64,000 nucleotides of DNA, taken from NCBI GenBank assembly GCA_036925085.1, contig JAUPFP010000094.1, forward strand, positions 114,501 through 178,500, read 5' to 3'. A program made the translations under genes and the position numbers. This DNA is from Brachycybe producta. Lineage: Eukaryota > Arthropoda > Diplopoda > Playtdesmida > Andrognathidae. The notes beneath the pieces were generated by a model. The model was not told the origin of the DNA, did no database searches, and saw nothing but the letters and a program-made list of their open reading frames with translations. Within the stretch, counting starts at the first letter, position 1, and every line of letters begins with the position of its first letter. Of the stretch, positions 52,103 through 61,442 are shown one piece after another.

Positions 52103-52645
52103 ATAACAACACTTGACGTTTCCAAAAGATAAAAAATTCTCTATTTCGTATTCTGACTAAACACAAGCCAAATATAAAATACGCAAACGATTTGTCATTC
52201 TCTTAGAAAATGATAAGAAGAATCGAAAATCAACAATTTTCTTTGCATTTTTTTTATCTCGAATTCCTCCATACTTTGGTTACTTATTTCGATTAAATCA
52301 AATTCAAAGGTTAGACAAATAAACGTGTAAAAAAAAGAGGATTGTCAAGTTTATCAATCTTACCCGAATGATACCTGCTTTCATTCCGAGTGAGACGACG
52401 GTGGGCTCGATGTTTGGCCCTCGTTGAAGGACTCGCAGATCCAGGCTGCAACACTGAAAGTAGTAATAAATAAAGGTGGGGGGGGGGGGGAGGAGAGAAA
52501 ATAAGAACCAGGAAAAAAAAACAGGAATGTATTAAAGAGGAAGGGGGGGTGGGGTACCCTCCTTTCACACCTTGAGTCTGTGCCGGGACAAAAGGAGCCA
52601 GAAGCCGAGATTTCTTCTTTTCGTATCCTTTCTGTGTTATGTCAC
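34860..52645 (-). CDS. DIP2: Disco-interacting protein 2, tandem fatty-acyl-AMP-ligase-like protein (first exon not found)
   Basis: Thirty-four exons, all GT-AG and in phase, encode about 1,537 residues: 52571-52645, 52364-52453, 44704-44835, 44364-44588, 44109-44287, 43641-43679, 43496-43553, 43017-43096, 42810-42933, 42647-42738, 42450-42560, 42138-42365, 41258-41360, 41128-41192, 40963-41056, 40763-40882, 40556-40670, 39971-40110, 39657-39874, 39459-39586, 39312-39396, 39152-39250, 38610-38742, 38412-38524, 38082-38328, 37847-37986, 37002-37163, 36793-36923, 36547-36638, 36232-36479, 35950-36144, 35392-35566, 35188-35311, 34860-35112. The order is DMAP1-binding segment, low-complexity linker, then two adenylating-enzyme-like domains, as in all animal DIP2. 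Vertebrates have about 1,570 residues, so only the first coding exon (about 25-30 residues) is missing. DIP2 controls selected diacylglycerol pools in yeast, fly and mouse and acts in neuronal morphogenesis. One intron is 9.9 kb... see the intron entry at 44836-52363, which measures 7.5 kb; the rest are short. Confidence 0.96.
37231..37561. mobile_element. Palindromic element family 1 in a DIP2 intron
   Basis: Full set of arms: cttgtttttaaaatgtaaac, ttttagaaactataac, ataaaataagctttttatg, gtctataaaaagtttatttt, ttctagtttctaacacac. It accounts for about half of the 683-bp intron 37164-37846. Confidence 0.75.
37590..37720. mobile_element. Short family 1 derivative in the same DIP2 intron
   Basis: Left arm gtattttagaaactaga and right arm tctaatttctaaaacgcttt with most of the centre missing. 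It lies directly after the fuller copy at 37231-37561. Confidence 0.5.
38795..39125. mobile_element. Palindromic element family 1 in a DIP2 intron
   Basis: Arms ttttaaaaactagaagggg with agctgaatcacttaag, and ccattctagtttctaaaaca ending gccaccttaagg. It makes up nearly the whole of the 409-bp intron 38743-39151. Confidence 0.7.
39152..43096 (-). other. DIP2: DIP2 exons of the first adenylating-enzyme-like domain
   Basis: Fifteen exons. Recognised blocks: NQMDPNAPKPEG, VALVYPNNDPIAFLGAFYGCL, DAGSQQIGFLLGSCGV, FKGWPKLVWFVTE, VCVLDFKREVGLWHSIL, FIPYSLMKVNPASWMQ, LLLIADGANP, VFQSKGLRPDSICPCASS, GRGVLSMGGLSYGVVRVD, TDEIGEICI, FVRTGLLGF, DGLMLVSGRRHNTDDI, DERICVIAEQRPDCTEE and WMSRVLQAVDSIHQVG. The domain belongs to the fatty-acyl-AMP-ligase-like branch of the ANL superfamily. 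Two introns here are enlarged: 40111-40555 holds a palindromic element copy, and 41361-42137 holds unexplained sequence. Confidence 0.94.
40190..40505. mobile_element. Palindromic element family 1 in a DIP2 intron
   Basis: Arms gttagaaacaagaatgggta and gtgattgagctaacc, outer right arm agtttacactttaaaaccaa. It fills most of the 445-bp intron 40111-40555. Confidence 0.7.
43496..44835 (-). other. DIP2: DIP2 linker exons (Ser/Pro/charged)
   Basis: Five exons cover the variable linker: VRQEAVQQALAAM and VPMPSKRTSVMA (44704-44835), an acidic serine tract and basic RHRHYNGG segment (44364-44588), PPDVTSNTTTL (44109-44287), a 39-base exon VSAKIQQLLNTLK (43641-43679), and KPLPEFYVDDDAELE (43496-43553). 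The donor of the 44109-44287 exon (GGT/gttatt) was chosen because it alone keeps phase 0 for the next exon; the end of that exon is the least certain splice site of the gene. Confidence 0.85.
43721..44000. mobile_element. Palindromic element family 1 in a DIP2 intron, right end truncated
   Basis: Outer arm tggttttaaaatgtaaac, inner arm gttttagaaactagaagggt, core catatctttcaaaataagct, then a shortened right core. It fills most of the 429-bp intron 43680-44108. Confidence 0.7.
47593..47735. mobile_element. Inverted-repeat element family 2, short internally deleted copy
   Basis: Left: gttgcctcattgtaagatta then gcttgtgacgtcaga. Right: gaatgacgtcacaggtgaag then caactacgac. It lies in the large DIP2 intron. 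About 140 bp, so most of the interior is absent. Confidence 0.6.
48080..48150. mobile_element. Palindromic element family 1, left-arm fragment
   Basis: gtgttagaaactagaatggg followed by tagttgaatcacttaatag. The sequence then leaves the family abruptly. Within the large DIP2 intron. Confidence 0.5.
48755..49050. mobile_element. Palindromic element family 1 in the large DIP2 intron
   Basis: Arms ttttcaaaactagaatag and ctattctagtttataaaaac, outer right end caaccaccttaa. The centre is shortened. A run of 10 G lies in the right arm. Confidence 0.6.
49857..50432. mobile_element. Composite inverted repeat inside a family 1 remnant
   Basis: Outer ends atgttacaggcaat and attgccggtaacat are inverse. 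Further in, cattgtatgtaatgcc pairs with ggcattatatacaatg. The middle (49930-50190) has CACTACAGCTACCAA-type motifs several times, then inverted as ttggtagctgtagtg. Directly to the right is ttcaaaataaactttttac, the right centre of a family 1 copy, so the composite probably lies inside that copy. Confidence 0.6.
50436..50646. mobile_element. Palindromic element family 1, right half
   Basis: From ttcaaaataaactttttac through gtgattgaactactacc and ctagtttctaaaacacattc to the outer arm ending aaaaccaacctt. The left half is separated by the composite element 49857-50432. Confidence 0.65.
51720..51950. repeat. CpG-rich patch with GCGAAA/TTTCGC inverted motifs
   Basis: A short CpG-dense island in AT-rich intron. 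It contains repeated ttcgctttt, gcgagttt and a hairpin formed by gtttcgc and gcgaaac about 18 bp apart (51895-51930). A 72-residue Arg/Lys/Ser-rich minus-strand frame runs through it, but it looks like a by-product of the repeated motif. Confidence 0.4.
52044..52096. repeat. (CT)n microsatellite
   Basis: 53 bp of CT with one CC slip, in the large DIP2 intron. Confidence 0.97.
52364..52645 (-). other. DIP2: DIP2 exons encoding the DMAP1-binding segment
   Basis: The exon 52571-52645 reads GDITQKGYEKKKSRLLAP, the hallmark of the DMAP1-binding domain at the DIP2 N-terminus. The next exon (52364-52453) reads RAHRRLTRNESRYHS, also family-typical. The first exon starts with two bases that must complete a glycine codon, so the missing upstream exon must end in phase 1 with G. 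Between the two exons lies an intron with a run of 12 G. Confidence 0.93.
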
Positions 52646-52689
52646 CTATTAAAATCAACAAAAAATAATATATCTGATCAACAAAAACC

Positions 52690-53008
52690 AGGGCTACATT
52701 TCAAATAGCTCTGATTTTTACGAATTCTTGATTATTCTAAGTTTAATGAGAAAGTGTTTTAGAAACTAGAACGATAGCTAACAGTATTAACATGTTGAAT
52801 GATATCTTTCAAAATAAACTACTTTTTTTTAATAAGGTCGTGGTGTCTGCATTTTCGAACTGTTCTAAAAAGTTTATTTTAAAAGATATCGTCATAAAAA
52901 TACCCTTCTAGTATTTAAAACAATTCCTAATTTCTTTTCATTTTGCCCTTCTGAAAAATAGAATGAATAATCACGAGTTTGAGAAACATTTAAGATTTAA
53001 AACCACAA
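52690..53008. mobile_element. Palindromic element family 1 upstream of the DMAP1-binding exon
   Basis: Arms gtgttttagaaactagaacg and acccttctagtatttaaaac; cores tatctttcaaaataaac and aaaagtttattttaaaagat; outer right arm aagatttaaaaccac. It lies just beyond the acceptor of exon 52571-52645. Confidence 0.7.
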
Positions 53009-53683
53009 CAAATTGTACTTTCGTTTTCAACGAGACTAGAATATTTAGCGACTAGAATAGTCCTCGCCTTTAGCCGACGAAGAATTCTTCTCTCCTTGAT
53101 TTAAGCTTAATTATTTTTAATCATTAGTAATTAAGTTAACTAAAGTGAACAGTTTTTCACACTTGAGCAAGTGAATCAATAACACTGTTAACTTTTCAAC
53201 TTCTTGTCAAAATGACAACAGGATGGGGAGAAGGAAAAAAAAAAGAAACTCAAAACACAGTTCAAAGTTCAACATCACCACAACCACCATTCTAATCAAT
53301 CGATTTCCATCTTTGTAGGGAAATAAAAATGGGGTTCACGACCCTTAAATACAAAATAAATAATTAAATCTTCAAAGAAATGTTTCGTTTGTAAAAAAAT
53401 CTAAAAGAAACTTCAACAAAATTGGCAAAATCACAACTTGACACGAAATGAAACCCAATTCAGAGGCTTTTTTTAATCTCTCCTTTCAGTCGTAAAAAAC
53501 ATTCATTTCCCTCATTTTGGTTCAATGTTAGGAGGTCAATCACCACTTTTCAAACAACAAATAAAAGGATCACACATTATTAATAATTAATAAATTAAAT
53601 TCACTTAAACTAAGAGAGAGAATTAACTAGACTTTTAAGTCTAAAACGCATTAGTAGCCAGGGCTAAGTGTAACCAATAAATA

Positions 53684-53851
53684 GACAGGCAATTAGAAAT
53701 CGGGACAAACAGAAGTTGACTCCGCCCTTTTTATGACGAACGGCAACTTCTAATTGGTTTGTTGTGTGGTTCGACGTTGAAAAGGGCGGAGCATGTGATC
53801 GTCAGACTACATAACCAACCAATTAGTTCTCCCCTATTTCTAACTGCCTGT
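53684..53851. mobile_element. Palindromic element family 4, shorter copy
   Basis: Begins gacaggcaattagaaatcgg and ends with the inverse ctatttctaactgcctgt. The interior pairs agttgactccgccc with gggcggagc, and actacataaccaacc with ggtttgttgtgtgg. About 168 bp. Confidence 0.75.
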
Positions 53852-54059
53852 ATAAATAGTGGGCGCCACCTCTACTTAGAGCTATGCAGTCACAGTTTCG
53901 CGTAAAAAAAGGGATGAAAAGTTCTCTCTTACTAAAATGAACCTTGAAGAGAGGCTATTCAATTAAAGCTCACTCGGCTAGCTTTTACATGGAGTTGAGA
54001 TACCTCTATCTTGGTGTAAATTTTCTCTTTCACGAGCCAGGACAATGGAAATAAGAACG

Positions 54060-54285
54060 TAATATTGTGACGTCACCTGAAGGGGTAGTTTAAAAAGTAA
54101 AGCTTGTGTTATTTTGTCAGACAGAAAAAGGATATGATAGCAAAAGTACTCAAGAAACCCTTTGTTTTAATCTTTTGCTATTATCCCATTTTTCCATCGG
54201 ACAAAATTAGAAACAGAAAATAACTTTTTGGTCAACCCCTCTGACATCGTCAGCGTCCCACGTGCAGAGCGGCGACTGTAAATAA
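54060..54285. mobile_element. Inverted-repeat element family 2, diverged copy
   Basis: The right end cccctctgacatcgtcagcg...gcggcgactg matches the family end; the left end retains tgacgtcacctgaagggg. The interior shares gatagcaaaagtactcaag with the copy at 21.43-21.97 kb. Confidence 0.55.
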
Positions 54286-54517
54286 AACTTGCACGTAGTG
54301 GGGATGACGATGTCCTACCACCACCACCACCACCATCACCAGCACCACGAGAAGCAGTGAAAAACTGGTTCTCGAGGTTTCTTAAAATACTGAACTAACT
54401 AACAACTTCTAAGTTGTAACCCACAATCTAAGTTAAAAATTAAAACTGACAAAATTAACTCATTTTTAGGAACATTCATTATTCCATTCGTTAATTCACT
54501 CCATAATAAATTGTTAC

Positions 54518-54635
54518 CTAAGTAGAAATCGTCTTCACCATTAGAGGAATAGAAACGCAATGGACACGAAGAGGATTCCATAATTAATCTTGTATAATTC
54601 ACATTTTTCAACAATTCCAGTCTAGTTGTATCCAT
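54518..54635 (-). CDS. Candidate alternative first coding exon of DIP2
   Basis: A 118-base open frame beginning with ATG encodes 39 residues (MDTTRLELLKNVNYTRL..., ending NGEDDFYL) and ends in a consensus-like donor (CTTAG/gtaaca). It leaves phase 1 with a final G, exactly what the first recognised DIP2 exon (52571-52645) needs to form Gly-Asp-Ile-Thr. It does not resemble the canonical DIP2 start (LPAEVREKLAELELELSE-like), so it is either an alternative start exon or chance. The intron to the next exon would be 1.9 kb. Confidence 0.25.
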
Positions 54636-57200
54636 ATTTCACACACAAAACACAAAATAAGGAAACAAAAAGGTGGAAGAACTTTCCAAAGAAAATTTCC
54701 AATCGTCAAACACGAAAAGATGAAACTAGAAGGGTCATCATCACCTCCAACACGAAATCCTCCTTCTTCTTTTTAAAATGTGTAATAAACAACACAATAC
54801 ATGTGGCCGCCTTTCAGAAAGAAGTTTCGAAAATACTCCAAGTTCTGTGAACTGGTTGGTTGGTGTTATAAATTTGACTGATGCTGGACCCACACTGACA
54901 CAGGATTGGTTGAGAGACTGTCACAATCTCACTGTGTGAGTGTGTCCTCCTCTCTCCTCTGAATTATCATCATATCCCCAAAATGGAATGACCAAAACAA
55001 GTATTGAACAAACGAAACCATCTGGACACACACTTAAATGGGGGGAGAGAAAAGTACACTTTGTACTTTTTTTTAACGTTAATTTCTAACAGTTTGGAAA
55101 CTATAAGGAGACCCGCCTGAAATTAAAAGTGCTCCAACCCCTCCTTTTTCAACTTACTAATATGCTAACGAGCAAAGTGCGGAAATCATATTGAACCTAA
55201 TCGTCTGGTTCACTTTCACACACACATATTATGTGTGTGTTCTCCTCACATTTGTAGCCTCCATTCATGGACCTCCTTTGAACACCACAAGATTCGAGTA
55301 TTTCTTCATCCTCTCTTGTGCGTAGAGAGGCTGTGTGAGCACACAATACTAGAATAGACACACACACACACGTGCAAGGAACGGGGAGAGAGCTCAACAA
55401 CCCCCCTTGTCCTCTGTTTCCACATGTCCCCGCCCTTCATAAAGTAGCTATATTTATAAAGGGGAATCGCACTAAGGGGGATTTTTGGGCTGAAAAGAGA
55501 GAGAGGAAGGGAGTCCTCCAGGCTCACATTTGTGACAAATAACGAGATCATAGTACACATTGAAAGCATTAAGGGGGTGGGGACAATGAAAACAGTACAA
55601 GGGCTAGAGTTAGTAGCTACACATTGCCGCCACATCACGATTTGATATGGTAAAGTGACCACTGACCAGTCCGCCTCACCAGTCTAGTCCCAACAAGTTA
55701 TTTCAAAACTAGCTCCTGGAATCCGGGATTCATGGAAATATAGGAGGAGCTCCCTTTTCATCAATATTGTTTACGAAGGACGTTCTCAACATAATCCTCA
55801 TTGTGTTAGCATTCAGTTATGGAAAGTGTCCGAAATTTACCACCGCGACTTGACCACCAAAAGTGGTCCGTGTGAAAAGGCTCTAATCCGCACCAGAAAT
55901 TAGTGTTCTGAGAACACTCGCACGTGCAAACTCCACCTGTCCCAGATGGATGAGTCCGTGTGAATTCCATTGAGAAGAATAATTATTCGAGAAGATGAAA
56001 CCTCGAGGAGGACGAAAACAAGGCGAATTTTGAAAATGCAGCCTTCGTTTTTCAGGGGATTATGATAAAGAGAGAAGAAGAAATAGAAGAAGGACATCAA
56101 AAGCCTCGTCACTGTCAGACACATACATGTAGGAATGTCATTCATTCCCAATTGTGAGGAGGAGACGTTCAAAAGCGCAAATATTTGGGCGCATCTTTCA
56201 TTTTATTTCTGGTGAGAACCATCTCCTCCCTCCCCCAACCTACTCGCTACGTGATAAAACACGTGTTGGGTTGAAAATATTCCTCCTGAAAGCAAGGCTA
56301 TACGCATAACATCTAGAAAATATACATTCCAAAATATTAATGAGATAAAAAGGCAATCTATGGTAATTCAATTAGAAGAAAACGCTTTTTACAGCCTACT
56401 TTCCCTCCATTGTGGGCCATCATTAAAGCAGGCCTCATTGCAGGTCAGCTTAAAAGTGTCACGTCGACTTTAAATGAGGCTAAAAGAAGCGCTTGGAGAA
56501 GAAAAACAAACTATCCTTTTGCAGCCATTCTTAAGATGAAACAGGCTTTGTGGATGAAATCCATCCTACCTCGTTTAACGAGCTAAACCTTAGTTAACCA
56601 AAATCCCACAGCTTTGTATAAAAACGTCTTTCTATTTGCATTGACTCGCAATGATTTCTTTTTTTCAGGAATGCGCATCCGTATCGTTAAGCCAGGTATG
56701 ACTGTTAATCCCGTGTCATGCAGGGCTTCTTAGCTCACGAGGCTCCAGACTTCAGTCAAAGAATGATATCTTGAGACTGAATCTTATGACAATCCATGAA
56801 GCAACTTTTAAGATTGTAGGCCTACATTTAATTACAGCAAGTGAGTCAACCTGTAGAAATTGGCCCAGGGGTGCGCGCGTTACTTGCTTGGTTTTTGTTC
56901 AAAATGACAGCAACAATCACCAAAAAAAAATGACTCATTCTTTTACACAAGTCATAAGTTGTGTTTTTATTTCTCTTTTACTTCTTTGTTGTTCTCAGAA
57001 TTTCAATCAAGTTGGAAACCACATATTTGGTCAACAGATAAATATGGCACAATACACTTATAAAAAACGTACACAACCACCAACAGAGGGAGTCACCATT
57101 CAGGCCGTCATTTTTCGTCTAAGGGAACAACATACTCACTGATTGTGTTTCAAGTGAAAAATAACCAACTTTAATTTTGGTTTACGAACAGCTCAATTTC

Positions 57201-57509
57201 GAACTTTAATTTCAGAAGAGCAAAATGAAGAGAAACTAGAAAGTGTTTTAGAAACTAGAAGGCTGGTCAACCTCAATCACTTTAAACACATATTTAAATG
57301 TTGATATCTTTCAAAATAAACTTTTTTATAAGATAAAAAATAAAAAAATAGTGTCTGCTTCAAGTTGGATCACTTTTAAACTGACATAAAAAGTTTATTT
57401 TGGAAGATAACAGTGATTGAGCTACCCTTCTAGTTTCTAACTCGCATTTACTCTTCATTTTGCACCTGAAGGCAGAATAATCAATAATCCCGTTTACACT
57501 AGAGTACCA
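57201..57509. mobile_element. Palindromic element family 1, complete copy
   Basis: Arms gagaaactagaaagtgtttt and gagctacccttctagtttct; cores tatctttcaaaataaacttt and aaaagtttattttggaagat; right outer arm ccgtttacact. It is directly followed by the family 4 palindrome at 57533-57734. Confidence 0.75.
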
Positions 57510-57532
57510 ATTATTATGGCAACGACTCCGAC

Positions 57533-57734
57533 GACAGGCAGTTAGAAATCGGTAAGAACTTCAGTTGGCTCTGCCCTTGTTGACTGGTTATGTAGTCTGA
57601 CGTCACATGCTCCCCTCCTCCGTCACATGCCCTTTTCAACGTCAGACAACATAACCAGTCAATCAGAAGTTGCCGCGGTCGTCATAACAAGGGCGGAGCC
57701 AACTGAAGTTCTGACCGATTTCTAACTGCCTGTC
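57533..57734. mobile_element. Palindromic element family 4, near-perfect palindrome
   Basis: Begins gacaggcagttagaaatcgg and ends ccgatttctaactgcctgtc, exact inverses. The interior continues the pairing (acttcagttggctctgccc with gggcggagccaactgaagt; gactggttatgt with acataaccagtc). About 200 bp that would fold into one hairpin. A TGACGTCA lies at 57598-57605. Confidence 0.8.
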
Positions 57735-58258
57735 TCCCACGAGGTTGACCTTATATAGCCACAGAGGGTTAAGAGTAAAGGTTAAGCAAAAGATGAAACC
57801 TGAGACATTTCCCACAGTTAGGCAATGACTGAAAACGTCACATCTACGATTGTATGTGGAGGATGGTGAAAAAATGACAACAAAAACGAAGCTGAAAAGC
57901 CTCTCTACCTAACATCCCCCAAAACAGCTTCAAATTATCAGGAGCAAAAAACCACAACTGATTTTGTTTTTGGGTTCCAATTGGGTGGAGAGAAAACAAA
58001 GCGAAAACGGCTGTTAATCCACCCCCCCCCCCCCTTAAGTGGACGTCCCAGATGGAAAATCTTCAGATTGTCAAATAATAAACCACAACCTCCTCCTAAT
58101 TCCTACTAAAAATGCCCACGGTTCACACTAAATACAGAAAACCAAACATTTCCAGAATCGTTTCATGCCCGTGGCAGAAGGACATGAGGCCAAATGCAAT
58201 ACCCAACGACAACTGTGTAATGTGTTCTGGTGCGATTGGTTTGCATTTTTCTATGTAC

Positions 58259-58463
58259 CTTTTGTTGAATTGGAACTAATCATATTCAAGTTGGTTTGTT
58301 GTTGGTCCTGATGTCCACTTGATTCTCTGAAGGAACCGCTCCTGCGTTCGAACCGTATCAATCGAACAGATGAAGAATCTTTCGAAGAAGTTAAACCCGG
58401 AATGTGAACTACGCGGAAATCGCGAACCGGAATCCAGAAACAGATCAATGGCATGATTGGCAA
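58259..58463 (-). CDS. Candidate upstream exon of unknown gene or alternative DIP2 start
   Basis: A 205-base frame from an ATG reads basic and serine-rich residues (SSKDSSSVRLIRFERRSGSF..., ending SSNSTKG) and stops at a donor-like AAAAG/gtacat, again in phase 1 with final G. Its base composition is more exon-like than its surroundings. It could feed the same DIP2 acceptor or belong to another transcript. An internal acceptor (gcgtag near 58409) would give a shorter exon. No homology is recognised. Confidence 0.2.
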
Positions 58464-58531
58464 TTTTTCAAATGATGTTTATGAAATAAGATGAAATTAC
58501 GTCAAAAGTATGAAAAGATGACATTAATATA

Positions 58532-58533
<2 letters not shown>

Positions 58534-58590
<57 letters not shown>

Positions 58591-58600
58591 GAGAAGAGAC
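58534..58600. repeat. (AG)n microsatellite
   Basis: About 50 perfect bases of AG, then degenerate agaaagagaagag units. Confidence 0.97.
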
Positions 58601-60229
58601 AAAACATCCAAAAATATCTTCTTCTTCTTTAGTGTCTGAGGAGGTTAGCGAACGGAAGTTCGAAACTAGAAAAATCAACTTCCAAACCAACTAGTGGAGA
58701 AAAAAAAAAAATGGAGAGACTCTGAAAATGTAGACGAAAAAAAAAGCGAATTTCAGTTTTCAACGAGGGTTGAGAGATGAAGACAAAAAAAATGTATTCT
58801 TTCCAGAAGAAGAATTTCGAAGATTTGAGTTGACAAGTAGAAGACACACACACAAATGACGTGACACACACATGTCAGACACACGACAGACATGAAAGAG
58901 AGACGCGCTTCCCTCTTCATCTTTTTAATTTTCAGGTCCTTTTTCTCTCTCTCTCTCTCCTTCCATCCCCTTAAATACAGAGAAAGAAGACAATTTCCAT
59001 CCAAAAAAACCCACAAAAGTCACAAATCAATGGAACTTAGTTTTCGTCTTCCATCTCTTCTAAGTGAAGAAACTGATGTCTGGATAGAGATGCCTCGATG
59101 GATGCCTGCGCTGAATGTGTGGATGAATTCCCCCATCTGTTATCTAACAGTGGATGAAACTGACACAAATTTCCCTTTTTCCCCCAATCAAAGTAAAAAA
59201 ATATCTCTAAAATGCAAGATTGAATAATACGGTGGTGCTGATGACCCACCCAATATTCGGGGGGACAAAAAAAAGCTGTTGTTCAACAACACTCGATCAC
59301 AATGTGAGAGTTGCATGATCCACACAAAAGTAATAATTAAGATATGAGCGGAAATGAAAGTTGGTTGGTCAGATTAGAAAATGAAAAAAAAAAGGAGTGA
59401 GTGAATCCGTAATTTAAACAAAAACCAAATCGGTTGCAAATTTATATTAAACACAAAAGGAAAAATATAATAAGGGGGGGGGGGGGGCAAAAGACCCTGG
59501 GTTTTTGATTTTCCGCTAAGTTGAGCCCGAAGAACAAAGGAGATGAAAGAAAAAAAGGCGTCATTAGAAGGTGCCATCATGCAATTCCAAAATTAAAATT
59601 TACTAAAAGGAAAATTCCCCCCCCCCCCATTTTCGAAATAATATAAAACAACAGCAGCAGCCGCCATTTGATATTTGAACGTCCTTTCATGGTGTTTTTT
59701 TCAAGGACGCCACACCAGGTTTCGAAAATGGCCGCCGCCTCAATATCTATTTTATTTACAGTTATAATCGGCGCCTTGAAACACTTTCTTCTCCCCCCCC
59801 CCCCCCAAAAAAAACGGACTTCAGAGAGAAACCAACAAACCCACAAAATTGTGACTTCGTGTTAGGAGAAGGAGGTGGACACACCAAGTGGGGATAGAGA
59901 ACAATGAACCCAGAGCATCCTTCTAAAAACTTACAAAATCCAGTCCCCACCACAGAAGAAGGCCCAAATGCAAGAAGGGGGGGGGGGGGAGTTAACCTGG
60001 ACCCCCCTTGTCAACATCCAAAACAATGTACTCAATAAAACGGATGATACCCATTCTAAAATGACAACGATTGGTGGTGGAGGCTAGCTATCTCTCAGGA
60101 TTCCATTACAGTACCTGAGACCATATTAACACATCCTACATAACTGTTCCAGTTTCCTAAACAACTGGTTATTACGTGGTGGGAAGACCAAACGTGCCGA
60201 AAGAAACCAGGGGCTTCATTACAGAAAGA

Positions 60230-60360
60230 AAATACGACTTGTAACATGACAGTAAATTGTCACATCTAGCTGTCATAAAAGCAAATTACAAATTATGACA
60301 ACTATTGTCATATGTCTTGTGTACATAATAATATGACAGTCATAAAATAATAGCACACCA
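60230..60360. repeat. Dispersed repeat shared with 13.75 kb
   Basis: Contains gtcacatctagctgtcat, gcaaattacaaattatgaca and actattgtcatatg. It is internally rich in tgtcat/atgaca inverted pairs. Second copy of the unit at 13750-13855. Confidence 0.4.
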
Positions 60361-61317
60361 GAAGAGCAGTGACATGTCACGGTTGCAAGAGTAGAACTCT
60401 AGCCTCTAAGAGGAGACCTGTGATTTATTTTTCTGGTTGCCTTATCCAGTAGCCTCCACCTCCAACCCTCATAAAAATACATTTGAGTATTTAAGATGAA
60501 ACACACCAATCAAACAGGGCTTTTTTCTGTATGTTGGAACCCTGTTCAGTAGAGGGTACAAGTGCCAATTTTTATTATAATGAATTCGGACTCTTAAAAT
60601 AGAAGATCAGAGTAGAAAGGTAAAAAGGGAGGGGGTTTTTTGTGTACCCTGGAGAGAGGGTTTAGTGAATGTACGTCACACACATACAAACACGCATATA
60701 CATTGTATTAAAAAAAAGAGGACCGGATCGATTGTTGTTGTTGGTGTTACCTAACCTAACCTAAAAAACCGAACTGAAACTAAACAAGTTGTTAAAAAAA
60801 AATGAATGAGAACGGAAATGAACCATTATTATAGTTTTGTGATGAAAGAAGGAACCACACTGAATGCCACTTTTCATGTAATTTATCAATAAAACAGAAA
60901 AATGTGAACGCGTTTAATTTGAAATGTCGCCCATTTCTAACATCGGAAATAGAAACCAATTCTTTATTTTGAAATCCCAAATTAAGCAAACAAAAAACTA
61001 AGTTTCAAACAAAACAAATTGGTGCAAAATGTAAATCTGTGGTGCCCCCCCCCCCCTCTTAAATCAGAAAAAAAAGTGAGTGAGAGAAATATGGGGGAAA
61101 AAATGAGTTTTTTTATATCCGGAAATATATTAGGAAGAAAAAAAAACCGCTTTCTCGACCTAAATTCCATTCCGTCAATGGAGATTATATATTTAAAAAA
61201 AAAATAATAAACGATCACCGATAACGAATATTCAAAATTCAGCTCTCAAACGATTATAAAAAGAGAGGGCCCTTGAAAGAGAGGGGGGAGGCCCACGACC
61301 TCTCCTTCATAGTTTTT

Positions 61318-61442
61318 AGCGAATTAAACGCCAAAAGCTAAAACGAATGCCAAAATTGGCTGTTATTCAGTTGGTTCAAATCGGTGCTTCTTTTGCAGTT
61401 TGGCGTTTGTTCAAACTGGCGCTTATTCAGCGCCACCCTTGT
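61318..61442. repeat. Partial copy of the GGCGTTTATT element
   Basis: Contains aaacgccaa, tttggcgtttgttc and ggcgcttattcagcgccacc, shared with the 17.8-kb element but in rearranged order, so it is a diverged or composite copy. Confidence 0.5.

Larger units (their letters stand above)
44836..52363 (-). other. Large DIP2 intron (7.5 kb), no exon seen inside
   Basis: Between the second and third recognised DIP2 exons. It holds microsatellites (CT/AG tracts at 45397-45415 and 52044-52096), a second-family inverted-repeat element near 47.6 kb, first-family copies at about 48.08, 48.75 and 50.44 kb, a composite inverted repeat at 49.86-50.43 kb, AT-rich unique sequence, and a CpG-rich basic open frame at 51.72-51.94 kb. 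I see no exon with DIP2 similarity and no independent gene that I can defend. Confidence 0.6.
53009..57200. other. Region upstream of visible DIP2 exons
   Basis: Probably DIP2 first intron or 5' flank. It contains a family 4 copy, a family 2 copy and one candidate exon (54518-54635). The 56.77-57.14 kb stretch has a 123-codon + frame without recognisable features. Confidence 0.45.

Noticed and set aside
56771-57142. A 123-codon + strand open frame
   Set aside because: Composition is like the surrounding non-coding DNA; it has one weak hydrophobic stretch, no family resemblance and no good splice context.
60751-60765. Telomere-like TTAGG/CCTAA repeats
   Set aside because: Only two to three units, embedded in ordinary sequence; consistent with chance or an ancient trace, not a telomere.
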